DNA from: Oscillospiraceae bacterium
GTDB lineage: Bacteria > Bacillota_A > Clostridia > Oscillospirales > Oscillospiraceae
DNA: 64,000 nt
Reading direction: 5' to 3'
Assembly: GCA_017627975.1 (NCBI GenBank)
Contig: JAGAFT010000091.1
Coordinates: 62,001 to 126,000, forward strand
Shown here: positions 7,117-15,443 of the stretch, in pieces
Layout: every line of letters begins with the position of its first letter
Numbering within the stretch: position 1 is the first letter of the stretch
The notes under the pieces: generated by a model
Seen by the model: the letters and a program-made list of their open reading frames with translations, nothing else
Database searches by the model: none
What the model was told of the DNA's origin: nothing
Translations under genes and position numbers: made by a program

Positions 7117-9273
7117 ATGAAGGAACTCAGAGTAGCAGAGAGCGCGGGGTTCTGCTTCGGTGTTCGCCGGTCCGTGGAGATGGCAGAAGCGATGCTGCAG
7201 GATGGACCGTGTGCCAGCTTCGGTATGCTGATCCACAACACCGATGTTGTGCAGGAACTTGCCAGGCACGGAATGCGCACTGTGGAGAACGTAGAGGAGG
7301 TCACGGAGGGAGAACGGGTTTTAATCCGGGCTCACGGTGTGCCGCCTCAGACGCTGGAAGCGCTGAAGGCTCGAAACGCGGTCGTACAGGATGCGACCTG
7401 TCCCAAAGTCATGCATATTCACCGCATTGTGGAACAGGCGAGCGACAAGGGCAGATTTGTCATCATCATCGGGATGAAGCAGCATCCGGAGGTAGAAGCT
7501 ATTTCGGCCAGATGTGAGCATTGTGTCATCCTGGAAAGCGCCGCCGAAACAGAGATCTGGCTCGAATCTCACAAAATGATGTGGGACAGTCCGATTACCG
7601 TGGTGGTGCAGACGACGCAGACAAAAAATAATTTCGACGAATGCGTAAAAGTGATAAAAAAAAGATGTACAAATGCAGAAATTTCTGATACAATATGCTT
7701 TGCAACATCTACGCGGCAGGAAGAGGCCGCAGCGCTGTCTCAAGTTTGTGATGCCATGATTGTGATCGGCGGGCGACACAGTGCGAACAGTCTGCACCTT
7801 GCGGAGATTTGCCGTCAAAGCTGTGAGAACGTCCAGTTCATCGAGAGACCGGAGGAATTGGATTTTTCAATTATTAAACAATCCCCGGTTGTCGGGCTCA
7901 CTGCGGGTGCATCAACGCCTGCGTGGATCATTAAGGAGGTAGTAAACAAAATGAGTGACGAAGTCAGAGTCGAAGAAATCCAGGAAGAGGCAACGGTAGC
8001 AGAAGCGCCGGTTGCTGAAGCAGCAGAAGTACCGGCAGAAGAACCGGTCGCAGAAAAAGTTGCGGCAGAAGCTCCCGCGGCAGAGAAGGAGCTCAGCTTC
8101 GATGAAATGCTGGAAGAGACCCTGAAGACCATATATAATGGCGAAAAGGTAAGCGGAACCGTCGTGTCGATCACCGGGACGGAAGTCAGTGTAGATCTGG
8201 GTGCCAAGTACTCCGGATTTATCCCGACAACGGAATTCACGGAATCCGGAATGAAGGTCGAGGATGCTGTTAAGGTCGGTGATACGATCGAAGCAATCGT
8301 TGTTCGTGTAAACGACGTGGAAGGCACGGCGATGCTCTCCAAGCGCCGCCTCGATGCCGCCAAGGCGTGGACCGATGTGGAAGATGCCGTTGAGAGCAAT
8401 GCAATTCTTGAAGGTACTGTGACCGAAGAGAACAAGGGCGGCGTTGTCGTGAACGTATCCGGCGTCCGTGTGTTTGTCCCGGCCAGCCAGACCGATCTGC
8501 CCCGTGAGGCCGAGCTTTCCCAGCTCCTTCACAAAACCGTGCGTCTGCGCATCACCGAGGTCAACCGTGCCCGGAAACGTGTTGTCGGTTCCATCCGCCG
8601 CGTTGCCCAGGCGGAGCGCCGTGAGCGTGTTGAGAAGCTCTGGAACGAGATGGAAGTCGGCAAAAAGTATCATGGTGTTGTAAAGTCCCTGACCAGCTAC
8701 GGCGCTTTTGTCGATATTGGCGGCGTAGACGGCATGGTTCATGTCTCCGAGCTGAGCTGGGGCCGTATTCACCAGCCCTCTGAGGTCGTTTCCGTCGGTG
8801 ATGAGATTGACGTTTATGTCATCAACTTTGACCGTGAGAAGAGAAAGATCTCCCTCGGTTACAAAGATCCGGATGCCAATCCCTGGACCATGTTCACCAG
8901 CCGCTATGCCGTCGGTGATACAGCCGAGGTCAAGATTGTGAAGCTGATGAGCTTTGGCGCCTTTGCAGAGGTGCTGCCCGGTGTGGACGGCCTGATTCAT
9001 ATCAGCCAGATTGCGGATCACCGCATTGAAAAGCCCGAGGATGTCCTGCGTGTCGGCGACGTTGTAGAGGCAAAGATCACGGCGATTGACGAAGAGAAGC
9101 ACAAGATCTCTCTCTCCATCCGCGCTCTGCTCAACGAAGCCAAGGCTGCTGTTGAAGAAGAAGCTGAAGAAGCTTCCGATGACGAAGATGACGGAGAGGA
9201 TGCCCTCGTCTATGAGGTTTCCGCAGACGGACAGGCAACCGGTGATGCGGCTGCATTCAGCGTTGAGGAATAA
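7117..9273 (+). CDS. ispH-rpsA: Fused IspH (HMB-PP reductase) and ribosomal protein S1
   Basis: This is one 718-residue chain. Residues 1-283 are IspH, which reduces HMB-PP to IPP/DMAPP. The three [4Fe-4S] cysteines sit in GFCFGVRRS, DATCPK and ICFATSTRQ, and GASTPAWII lies at its end. Residues 284-335 are an Ala/Glu/Pro linker. About 336-685 hold four S1 RNA-binding repeats (GTVVSITG, EGTVTEENKGG, GVVKSLTSYGAF, VKIVKLMSFGAF). The tail is acidic. The fusion is common in Clostridia. A near-perfect Shine-Dalgarno and in-frame ATG occur inside it (see 7933-7953), so free S1 is probably also made. Confidence 0.95.
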   Translation: MKELRVAESAGFCFGVRRSVEMAEAMLQDGPCASFGMLIHNTDVVQELARHGMRTVENVEEVTEGERVLIRAHGVPPQTLEALKARNAVVQDATCPKVMHIHRIVEQASDKGRFVIIIGMKQHPEVEAISARCEHCVILESAAETEIWLESHKMMWDSPITVVVQTTQTKNNFDECVKVIKKRCTNAEISDTICFATSTRQEEAAALSQVCDAMIVIGGRHSANSLHLAEICRQSCENVQFIERPEELDFSIIKQSPVVGLTAGASTPAWIIKEVVNKMSDEVRVEEIQEEATVAEAPVAEAAEVPAEEPVAEKVAAEAPAAEKELSFDEMLEETLKTIYNGEKVSGTVVSITGTEVSVDLGAKYSGFIPTTEFTESGMKVEDAVKVGDTIEAIVVRVNDVEGTAMLSKRRLDAAKAWTDVEDAVESNAILEGTVTEENKGGVVVNVSGVRVFVPASQTDLPREAELSQLLHKTVRLRITEVNRARKRVVGSIRRVAQAERRERVEKLWNEMEVGKKYHGVVKSLTSYGAFVDIGGVDGMVHVSELSWGRIHQPSEVVSVGDEIDVYVINFDREKRKISLGYKDPDANPWTMFTSRYAVGDTAEVKIVKLMSFGAFAEVLPGVDGLIHISQIADHRIEKPEDVLRVGDVVEAKITAIDEEKHKISLSIRALLNEAKAAVEEEAEEASDDEDDGEDALVYEVSADGQATGDAAAFSVEE
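7933..7953 (+). promoter_or_regulatory. Internal ribosome binding site and ATG for a stand-alone S1 protein
   Basis: AAGGAGGT (7933-7940), complementary to the anti-SD of 16S rRNA, lies ten bases before an in-frame ATG at 7951 (codon 279 of the fusion). Initiation here would yield a 440-residue S1-only product beginning MSDEVRVEEI. It sits exactly at the IspH/S1 boundary. Confidence 0.7.
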
Positions 9274-9303
9274 ACCTGTAACACAGTTAAACAGAATGTA
9301 TGA

Positions 9304-9337
9304 CGGAACCCCCGGGGACAAATCCCCGGGGGTTCCG
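9304..9337. terminator. Strong GC-rich hairpin between convergent genes
   Basis: A perfect 15-bp stem (9304-9318 with 9323-9337) has a CAAA loop. It lies 30 bases after the ispH-rpsA stop and is followed 18 bases later by a T-rich run. It probably ends both the plus-strand operon and the convergent minus-strand gene, although no U-tract directly abuts the stem. Confidence 0.6.
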
Positions 9338-9432
9338 CTATCTGATAATTTGTTTTTCATGACCGATCGAGATTTACAGGAGCAGCGGAATACACAAAAG
9401 GCTTGTCAATTATATAATATAAATACGAAAGC

Positions 9433-11157
9433 TTATTGCGTGGCCGCAGGATCGCCTGCAGTGGAATCGGTCTGGACAGAGGCGGCTGAGTCAGCCGGTG
9501 CGGTCTGAACCTGTGTCGGAACAGTTCCGGCAGAAGAAGCATCGGCTGCAGGCTGAGAAGAGGCTTCGACCGTTGGGGCGTTCATTGCCTGCCTTGCAGC
9601 TTCTTCCGCTTTTTTGGCCTCAAATGCAGCTGCAGTGGGATCCTCACTGGTAAGGAACTGAGAGAAGATATAGCCCTTTTCGTTCTGTACCGCGACATGG
9701 GTCCATTCGCCGGTTACACCGAGAACCTGTACCTGCTGGCCGTTTTGCATACTGTCGATGACTGCGCCTTCCAAAGAGGGAGATTTGCGGAAGCGAACTT
9801 CCGTTCCTTTTACGTAAGCGTATACCACCCTGCCGCTGTCTCCGTTGTCGCGTCCGGTTACATCCGATTCCTTTTCTTCGGGTACTTCAGAAACATAAAA
9901 CAGAATCAGGTCATTCGCGTCTTCCGAAAGGGTCAGATACTGATTTGTATCAATTGTGATTGTTCGTTTGCTGTTGGGGCGCATCGTGATCTTGACCGGA
10001 CCGTCATCTTCTTCGGCATCGGCAGGCCCCCCGGGAGCGCTGAGCTCAGCGGCAACGACTTCGGCGGTACCGGAGTCTGGCCCGTCGGCACCGGCTGTAG
10101 GGGTGGAAGCAGAGTCCTGTGATGCATCGGTCAAAGGATCCGGGGACATGTCCGGAGATGCTTCCGGTGAGGGAGATGGGGAAGCGGAAGGTGAAGATGA
10201 AGCAGAAGGTGAAGCAGATGGTGAAGCAGAAGGTGAAGGGGACGGCTTCGCCGCGTTTTTATCGGTTCCAATGGTAAGCTCCACAGGGATGGAGTTGTTG
10301 TTCAGAACATCGTACACACCGTATGGGACACGAAATTCGATGACCGATCCTTCCTCACCGTGGGCTTTGGTCCGTGTCCCGTATTTGCCGGTTACATCCC
10401 AGGAGAGTACCAAATAATTGATAACAGGCGTGTCCCGGTCAACTTCTGTGCTTTCTTTTCGTGGGAGATGAATCACAACAAACAGAACAAGAAGAAAAGC
10501 AACACCGATGACAACCCACGGACTGACAGACCAAACATTTTTGGCCCAGCGTTTCAGTGTTCTGCTGCTGATTCTGCGCTTTTTGGGAGAAGAAGCAGAT
10601 TCGGCGGAATCTGAAAATGCGGGATCGGGATCATCGGGGAGCGATGCACCGAGTTCTTCGCGGCATTTTCGCAAAAGTGCGTGCTCAAAATAAGCAATCC
10701 GAAGCAAACCGGCATCGCTCCGTTCCGGGATTTCGAGCTGACGGGCGAGTTCCTGAACAGAGTCTGCGCTTGCCTCCGGAAACAAGGTCTTGACCAGCAT
10801 CCCGATTGGGACGAAACGGATTTCTCCCTCGTGACCGAAGCGATCAAGCAGGACCCGAAGAAACTGAAGAGCGGTCGGTTCCGCGACGACCGTCTGGCCG
10901 ATCAGAATACGCGAGATGCTGCCAGCAACCTGCTCCGCCTGATAATACCCGGATTCCGCAGAAAAATCGGTGTCGGACTCTGAAGCAATCCGGACCACCG
11001 CTTCCTGTATAACCAGGTCATCTTCAATCTGCAGCATGGAGACCGAGGAAATGGCATTGAACGCAGGGTTCGGCCCGGTGGTACGGACGTCAAGAACATA
11101 ATAATCCGAGAGGGAAGCAATGTCGGATGCCTTTTTGATTTGCTTGTATGTGATCAT
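9433..11157 (-). CDS. Single-pass membrane protein: decayed DnaQ-like exonuclease domain inside, SH3b domain outside
   Basis: The chain has 574 residues. Residues 15-170 look like a DEDDh (DnaQ/epsilon-type) exonuclease fold: YYVLDVRTTGPNP mirrors the family's DxETTG motif, GQTVVAEPTALQFL the second block, and LFPEASADSVQELARQLEIP the third. The catalytic residues are gone (motif I E is R25, motif II D is lost, no HxAxxD), so it is presumably not a nuclease. One membrane helix spans 211-231. Outside come a beta-rich region (245-300), a Pro/Ser repeat (304-336), and an SH3b domain (about 444-505: YVKGTEVRFRKSP, QVQVLGVTGEW, GYIFSQFL) before an Ala-rich tail. A GGAGG precedes the ATG. Function unknown. 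Confidence 0.75.
   Translation of the reverse strand: MITYKQIKKASDIASLSDYYVLDVRTTGPNPAFNAISSVSMLQIEDDLVIQEAVVRIASESDTDFSAESGYYQAEQVAGSISRILIGQTVVAEPTALQFLRVLLDRFGHEGEIRFVPIGMLVKTLFPEASADSVQELARQLEIPERSDAGLLRIAYFEHALLRKCREELGASLPDDPDPAFSDSAESASSPKKRRISSRTLKRWAKNVWSVSPWVVIGVAFLLVLFVVIHLPRKESTEVDRDTPVINYLVLSWDVTGKYGTRTKAHGEEGSVIEFRVPYGVYDVLNNNSIPVELTIGTDKNAAKPSPSPSASPSASPSASSSPSASPSPSPEASPDMSPDPLTDASQDSASTPTAGADGPDSGTAEVVAAELSAPGGPADAEEDDGPVKITMRPNSKRTITIDTNQYLTLSEDANDLILFYVSEVPEEKESDVTGRDNGDSGRVVYAYVKGTEVRFRKSPSLEGAVIDSMQNGQQVQVLGVTGEWTHVAVQNEKGYIFSQFLTSEDPTAAAFEAKKAEEAARQAMNAPTVEASSQPAADASSAGTVPTQVQTAPADSAASVQTDSTAGDPAATQ
10161..10252 (-). repeat. Pro/Ser-Ala short tandem repeat encoding a surface linker
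   Basis: Imperfect hexamer-scale repeats (read on the plus strand as GAAGGTGAAG/GCAGATGGTG variants) encode alternating Pro-Ser and Ala-Ser-Pro-Ser units at residues 304-336 of the membrane protein. This is a low-complexity extracellular linker, likely length-variable between strains. Confidence 0.7.
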
Positions 11158-11188
11158 GAATACCTCCAGCCAAAAAGGACAGAAGAGA

Positions 11189-12076
11189 TCAGAATGAGAT
11201 TCCGAGAAGATGAATCAGCAATCCGAAAACAACTGCCAGCAGGTAGAGAAGAAGTGTAATACGCAGGTTTTCCTTCTGATCCGGATTTACGCGAAAGAGA
11301 ATCAAAAGGCCGACGCCGGCGCCGTCCAGCAGACCTGCGATCAGATGACTTGCGGGCAGCACGCCGTGGAGGTACATCTGTGTCAGCAGGACGGAAGCGC
11401 CGCAGTTCGGAATCAGGCCGATCAGCGCAGAGAGGAACATGCCGCTGATCGGGCGCGAAGAAACAACGTCGGTCAGGCGGTCCTCCCCGAGAAAAAGAAA
11501 GGCAAGATTCAAAACAACCGTGATTGCAAAAACAAAAAGTATAATATGAAGGGTATGCTTCAATGCGGAGCCGACAATGCTGCCGCTTTCACAGTGACAG
11601 TGCTCTTTCTCACACAGCCGCTCGATCTGGAAATCTTCTCCGTCCTCCGGCTGACCGGTTTTCCGGCTGCTGCGAATATGGCAGAAGCCGTCGATTAAGA
11701 AACCGCAGAGAATTCCGATGATCAGCTTGACCAGGAGCAGCTTCAGCATTTTTGTAACCGGGACAGCTTCAGAAATCATGATCGGGATCATCTCGTCCGA
11801 GGTGGAGAGAAAGATAGCGATCAGCGTACCCAGAGAAATTGCACGTCCGGCATAGAGATTGGAGGCGGCAGCAGAAAAACCGCATTGGGGGACTGCCCCC
11901 AAAAGACCGCCCCAGAAAGGTCCCATCCATCCGGCCCGCTTGACCAGGTCCCGGACCCGATCCTCGGTATGGCTTTCCAGGTACTCCATAATCAGATAGG
12001 TAACAAACAGGAACGGAAGAATTTTCAGAGAATCAAATAGTGCGTCAAGTAAAGCCTCAAACAAAGCGTCAAACAT
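11189..12076 (-). CDS. ArsP_2-family putative heavy-metal/manganese exporter
   Basis: The 295-residue polytopic protein consists of two homologous membrane halves. Each half carries the family's Pro/Cys-Gly turn: GAVPQCGFSAAASNLYAGRAIS in the first and GLIPNCGASVLLTQMYL in the second. Between them is a cytosolic loop with a His/Cys cluster (CEKEHCHCES), a plausible metal-sensing or metal-delivery site. This matches the putative 10-TM efflux family often labelled 'putative manganese transporter' or 'arsenic efflux protein'. The cation is not determined here. It ends 31 bases before the next minus-strand gene, so the two may be co-transcribed. Confidence 0.82.
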   Translation of the reverse strand: MFDALFEALLDALFDSLKILPFLFVTYLIMEYLESHTEDRVRDLVKRAGWMGPFWGGLLGAVPQCGFSAAASNLYAGRAISLGTLIAIFLSTSDEMIPIMISEAVPVTKMLKLLLVKLIIGILCGFLIDGFCHIRSSRKTGQPEDGEDFQIERLCEKEHCHCESGSIVGSALKHTLHIILFVFAITVVLNLAFLFLGEDRLTDVVSSRPISGMFLSALIGLIPNCGASVLLTQMYLHGVLPASHLIAGLLDGAGVGLLILFRVNPDQKENLRITLLLYLLAVVFGLLIHLLGISF

Positions 12077-12164
12077 GGCAACCCCTCAGGAACGAAGATA
12101 GTGTATTATACGTCAGCTGTCAGGGCATTTCAAGTAACAGTTTGTAAATCCAAGAAATTCTCTA

Positions 12165-12193
12165 TTGAATTTTATTGACGGATGTGATATAGT
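12165..12193 (+). promoter_or_regulatory. Promoter of tRNA-Gly
   Basis: The -35 box TTGAAT (12165-12170), 17-base spacer and -10 box TATAGT (12188-12193) place the transcript start about 14 bases before the mature tRNA 5' end. Confidence 0.6.
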
Positions 12194-12213
12194 AACTAAG
12201 CTATAAGAGAAAT

Positions 12214-12287
12214 GCGGATGTAGTTCATCGGTAGAACTCCGGCTTCCCAAGCCGATAAGGTGGGTTCGACTCCCATCATCCGCTCCA
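12214..12287 (+). tRNA. tRNA-Gly (anticodon CCC)
   Basis: The acceptor stem GCGGATG (12214-12220) pairs with CATCCGC (12277-12283). The D arm is GTTC...GAAC, the anticodon loop TTCCCAA gives anticodon CCC (codon GGG), and the T arm carries GGGTTCGACTCCC. The discriminator is T and CCA (12285-12287) is genome-encoded. One pair at the top of the anticodon stem is C-A. Confidence 0.95.
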
Positions 12288-12296
12288 TGGTATGAG

Positions 12297-12326
12297 ACCC
12301 GCCTGGCTGATTGCCCGGCGGGTTTT
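12297..12326 (+). terminator. Terminator of the tRNA transcript
   Basis: ACCCGCC (12297-12303) pairs with GGCGGGT (12317-12323), with further pairing inside, followed by a short T-run. It lies 10 bases after the CCA end. Confidence 0.75.
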
Positions 12327-12376
12327 CATTACGTATTGACCTGTCATCCGGATCAGGGGAAAACCCTCCTTTCGGT

Positions 12377-12405
12377 TGAAGAATCGATGTACCTGTGCTA
12401 TAATC
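12377..12405 (+). promoter_or_regulatory. Promoter of the GNAT gene
   Basis: The -35 box TTGAAG (12377-12382), 17 bases, and a perfect -10 box TATAAT (12400-12405) lie 43 bases before the start codon. Confidence 0.7.
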
Positions 12406-12448
12406 ATTGCACTTCTCATAAAAAATATCATATTACAGGGAGAAAACG

Positions 12449-12940
12449 ATGCAAATCCGGCATGCAGCAGAAGAAGACTTTCCCCGGATGATGGAGATCT
12501 ATGCTTATGCAAGACAGTTTATGGCCGACCACGGCAATCCGAATCAGTGGGGACCTACCAATTGGCCGCCCGAAGCGCTGATTCATCAGGATATTGCGCA
12601 GGGATGCAGCTATGTCTGTGAAGAGAACGGCCGGGTCATCGGCGTGTTCTTCTTTACCAGCGGGAAAGACATCGAACCGACCTATCGGATGATCGAAGAT
12701 GGGGACTGGAGAGATGAGGAACCCTACGGCGTTGTCCACCGGATTGCGGGAGACGGCTCCAGAAAGGGGATCGGTGCGTTTTGTATCAATTGGGCTTTTG
12801 AGCAGTGCGGCCATCTGCGCATCGATACCCATTCTGACAACGTGGTGATGCAGAAGCTCCTGGACAAGCTCGGCTTTGAGAAACGGGGCGTCATCCACGT
12901 GATGGAGGATGACTACCCCCGCTTTGCCTATGAGAAATAA
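12449..12940 (+). CDS. GNAT-family N-acetyltransferase
   Basis: The 163-residue protein has the GNAT fold: beta-1 MQIRHAAEEDFPRMMEIYAY, the central strand GRVIGVFFF, and the acetyl-CoA loop region GDGSRKGIGAFCINWA. The C-terminal block IDTHSDNVVMQKLLDKLGF is typical of acyl-CoA N-acyltransferases. The substrate (small molecule or protein) cannot be told. AGGGAG precedes the ATG. It has its own promoter and stands alone. A similar enzyme type is usually annotated only as 'GNAT family'. Confidence 0.88.
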   Translation: MQIRHAAEEDFPRMMEIYAYARQFMADHGNPNQWGPTNWPPEALIHQDIAQGCSYVCEENGRVIGVFFFTSGKDIEPTYRMIEDGDWRDEEPYGVVHRIAGDGSRKGIGAFCINWAFEQCGHLRIDTHSDNVVMQKLLDKLGFEKRGVIHVMEDDYPRFAYEK

Positions 12941-13026
12941 AGCGATCCATTTGACAAAAAAGGAATTCCTGCCATCATGAGATCGGATCAAGCATTACGG
13001 TGTGCCGGAGAAAAGAGAGACACGAT

Positions 13027-14256
13027 ATGAAGACAGAGAGACCATACCCGCAGCTCATCATAACAAAAAAGGGCAGCAGGAGCGTTCAGGCGGGACATCC
13101 CTGGATCTATGACGAAGAAGTTCTTACGCCGCAGGACCAACTGGAGAACGGCTGCCTGGTGGATGCCGTTACGGAAAACGGACGATATCTCGGCACCGGG
13201 CTTCTGAGCCGGAAGAGCAGAATCCGTGTCCGGATCCTGTCCCAGAATGCCAACGACCGCTATGATGAAGCCTTCTGGAGACGGCGGATTCAATATGCCT
13301 GGAATTACAGGAAGATCGTCATGGGAGAGGATGTCAGCTGCTGTCGGCTGATCTTCGGCGAAGCGGACGGCTTTCCGGGGCTGACGGTGGACCGATTCTC
13401 CGATCTGCTGTCGGTACAGTGCCTTTCCTACGGAATGGAGAAGAGGAAAAGTCTGATCTATCCGCTGCTGCTTGAGGTGCTGGCGGAAGACGGACAGATG
13501 ATCCGCGGAATCTTTGAGAGGAACGACAACGCCCTGCGGGAACGGGAAGGTCTTCAACAGGGGAAAGACTGGTTCTGCTGCCCTGGACTGGAGATCCGGG
13601 GGGTTCCGAAGACCGAGATCACGGAGAACGGGATTCGCTATCTCGTGGATGTAGAAAACGGACAGAAGACGGGTTTTTTTCTGGACCAGAAGTATAACCG
13701 GCTTGCCGTCGGGCGGATTTCCAAAGGTCTTCGCGTTCTCGACTGTTTCACACATACGGGCTCTTTTGCGCTGAATGCCGCAGCGGGAGGAGCGAGCCAT
13801 GTTACGGCGGTGGATGTTTCGGAGAGCGCGGTGAAACTTGCAAAAGAAAATGCCGAGCGAAACGGCCTGCAGGACAGAATCGATTTTCTGGCGGCAGATG
13901 TGTTTGACCTTCTTCCAAAGCTGGCCGCGACAGGACAGAAACCCTATGACCTGATTGTTCTGGACCCGCCTGCCTTCACCAAATCGCGTAAAACCGCATC
14001 GAATGCCGAGCGAGGTTATCACGAAATCAACTATCGCGCCATGAAGCTGCTGCCGAGAGGCGGCTATCTCGCAACTGCCAGCTGCAGCCATTTCATGCCG
14101 TCGGCTCAGTTCGAAGCCATGCTGCGCAGTGCCGCTGCGGATGCAGGAGTCAGTCTGCGGCAGATCGAAGTGCGGCAGCAGGCTCCGGATCATCCGATTT
14201 TGTGGAATGTACCTGAAACAGATTATCTGAAGTTTTATCTGTTTCAGGTTGTGTAA
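13027..14256 (+). CDS. RlmI-like class I SAM-dependent rRNA (cytosine-5) methyltransferase
   Basis: The 409-residue enzyme has an N-terminal PUA domain (about 1-75, ending in the conserved GHPWIYDEEV and SRIRVRIL stretch), an EEHUD-like middle domain, and a Rossmann methyltransferase domain. The last includes VLDCFTHTGSFALNAA (SAM loop), VTAVDVSESAV, LIVLDPPAF (catalytic block) and ATASCSHFM. E. coli RlmI with this architecture methylates C1962 of 23S rRNA; the target here is inferred only by family. I use ATG 13027 rather than the in-frame GTG at 13000, because the family begins a few residues before the PUA domain. The ribosome site is weak either way. Confidence 0.88.
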   Translation: MKTERPYPQLIITKKGSRSVQAGHPWIYDEEVLTPQDQLENGCLVDAVTENGRYLGTGLLSRKSRIRVRILSQNANDRYDEAFWRRRIQYAWNYRKIVMGEDVSCCRLIFGEADGFPGLTVDRFSDLLSVQCLSYGMEKRKSLIYPLLLEVLAEDGQMIRGIFERNDNALREREGLQQGKDWFCCPGLEIRGVPKTEITENGIRYLVDVENGQKTGFFLDQKYNRLAVGRISKGLRVLDCFTHTGSFALNAAAGGASHVTAVDVSESAVKLAKENAERNGLQDRIDFLAADVFDLLPKLAATGQKPYDLIVLDPPAFTKSRKTASNAERGYHEINYRAMKLLPRGGYLATASCSHFMPSAQFEAMLRSAAADAGVSLRQIEVRQQAPDHPILWNVPETDYLKFYLFQVV

Positions 14257-14280
14257 GGTAATTCGTTCATGATTCTTCCA

Positions 14281-14309
14281 TTGATTTGACGGGAATTTTC
14301 CTGTATGAT
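14281..14309 (+). promoter_or_regulatory. Promoter of the serine hydrolase/lipoprotein pair
   Basis: The -35 box TTGATT (14281-14286), 17 bases, and -10 box TATGAT (14304-14309) place the transcript start near 14316. The start codon GTG 14337 follows AGAGGAG (14318-14324). Confidence 0.7.
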
Positions 14310-14336
14310 ACGGGTTCAGAGGAGCGACGACCGACT

Positions 14337-15416
14337 GTGAGACGGAATGCAAGAATGCGTTTTCTCCTTGTTCTGGCGGTGTTTATGCTGCTGGAAGGGA
14401 TTGGCCACGCATGGGCGGATTCGGCGCCTTCCGTGATCCGCGCTGAAGAGATCGAAGGCTTGTTTGATGCCTACCTGTCGGAGAACGATCTCAATCCGGA
14501 CCTGATCTCTGTGGCCTATGAGCTGCCGGCTTCGGGAGAGAGATGGTACCACCTGGAGGACCGGTGGTATTATTCCGCCAGTCTCTACAAAGTCCCGCTG
14601 ATGCTGCTGCTTGCCGAACGGGAATATTTGGGAGAGCTGACAAAAGATTCCGAGATCAACGGCATGACCCTGGAAGAGATTGAAGAAGAGGTTCTTGTAT
14701 CCTCCAATAACCCTGTTGCCTATTCCACCATGCTTTCGATTGCGCAGCCGGATGCCTGCAGAAGAATGTTCTGCAGGTACTCCGATCTGCCCGAGGAGTA
14801 TTATACCTGGGACTTTTATGGCGGAAGCTTTTTTACGGCGCGGTTTATGACGGATGTAATGGGGACCCTCTATCGGAATGAGGAGGAATTTCCCCGGATC
14901 ACGGAATGCCTGAAGCGTGCTCAGCCGAATCACTACTTCCGACTGAAGCTGGGGGACCGCTGGGAGATCGCACAGAAATACGGAACCTATCAGGACGAAG
15001 ACGGAACGGACTGGAACCATACCAGCGGGATTGTATATACACCGCAGCCGTTCATTCTGACGGTGATGACACGATACGGCGGAATCTCAGAGACGATCAT
15101 CGGCGATCTTGCAAGCCTGTTCTGTGATTACACCCTTGGGCTTGAAGGCCGGCTTCGTTCAATGGAAGAAACAGAGCAGCTGATTGAAGCCCTGCCTTCC
15201 GAACCCCTGCCTATGCCGCCCGCCCTGCAGGACATGGCGGACGAAAGCAGTGTGATTTCAGCCCCGGAAGCTTCAGAAATAAAGGAAGCGGATCCATTGA
15301 TCGGACGGCCTGCGCTGATTGGCGCAGCGCTTGGCGTGGAACTTGTGCTTTCAGGGCTGGCACTCCGGAAGAGGCATCGTCATGCCAAGGAAATTAAACG
15401 ACGGAGAAAACGTTGA
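14337..15416 (+). CDS. Secreted, membrane-tethered beta-lactamase-fold serine hydrolase
   Basis: The 359-residue protein starts with a signal peptide (residues 1-28). The class A beta-lactamase/PBP-like triad can be followed: SxxK as S82-L-Y-K85 in YYSASLYKVPLM, SxN as S123-N-N125 in VLVSSNNPVA, and KYG where KTG is expected (QKYGTYQDEDGT). The enzyme stretch GIVYTPQPFILTVMT completes the fold. A C-terminal hydrophobic segment (about 310-332) with a basic tail suggests tethering to the membrane. It could be a peptidoglycan-acting or other esterase; beta-lactam resistance should not be assumed. It is likely co-transcribed with the lipoprotein 27 bases downstream. Confidence 0.8.
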   Translation: MRRNARMRFLLVLAVFMLLEGIGHAWADSAPSVIRAEEIEGLFDAYLSENDLNPDLISVAYELPASGERWYHLEDRWYYSASLYKVPLMLLLAEREYLGELTKDSEINGMTLEEIEEEVLVSSNNPVAYSTMLSIAQPDACRRMFCRYSDLPEEYYTWDFYGGSFFTARFMTDVMGTLYRNEEEFPRITECLKRAQPNHYFRLKLGDRWEIAQKYGTYQDEDGTDWNHTSGIVYTPQPFILTVMTRYGGISETIIGDLASLFCDYTLGLEGRLRSMEETEQLIEALPSEPLPMPPALQDMADESSVISAPEASEIKEADPLIGRPALIGAALGVELVLSGLALRKRHRHAKEIKRRRKR

Positions 15417-15443
15417 AACGGATTAAAATGTGAGGCACTTGTC

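Noticed and set aside
5889..7304. 471-codon minus-strand frame across the flavoprotein, cmk and ispH
   Set aside because: Spans three overlapping or closely spaced real genes in antisense and carries no motif.
7117..9273. IspH-S1 fusion as an assembly error
   Set aside because: The frame is open through a natural linker, and the same fusion is widely known in Clostridia.
10161..10252. Short repeats that might be a CRISPR or minisatellite
   Set aside because: They are in-frame Pro/Ser/Ala codon repeats inside a coding linker; no spacer-repeat structure or cas genes.
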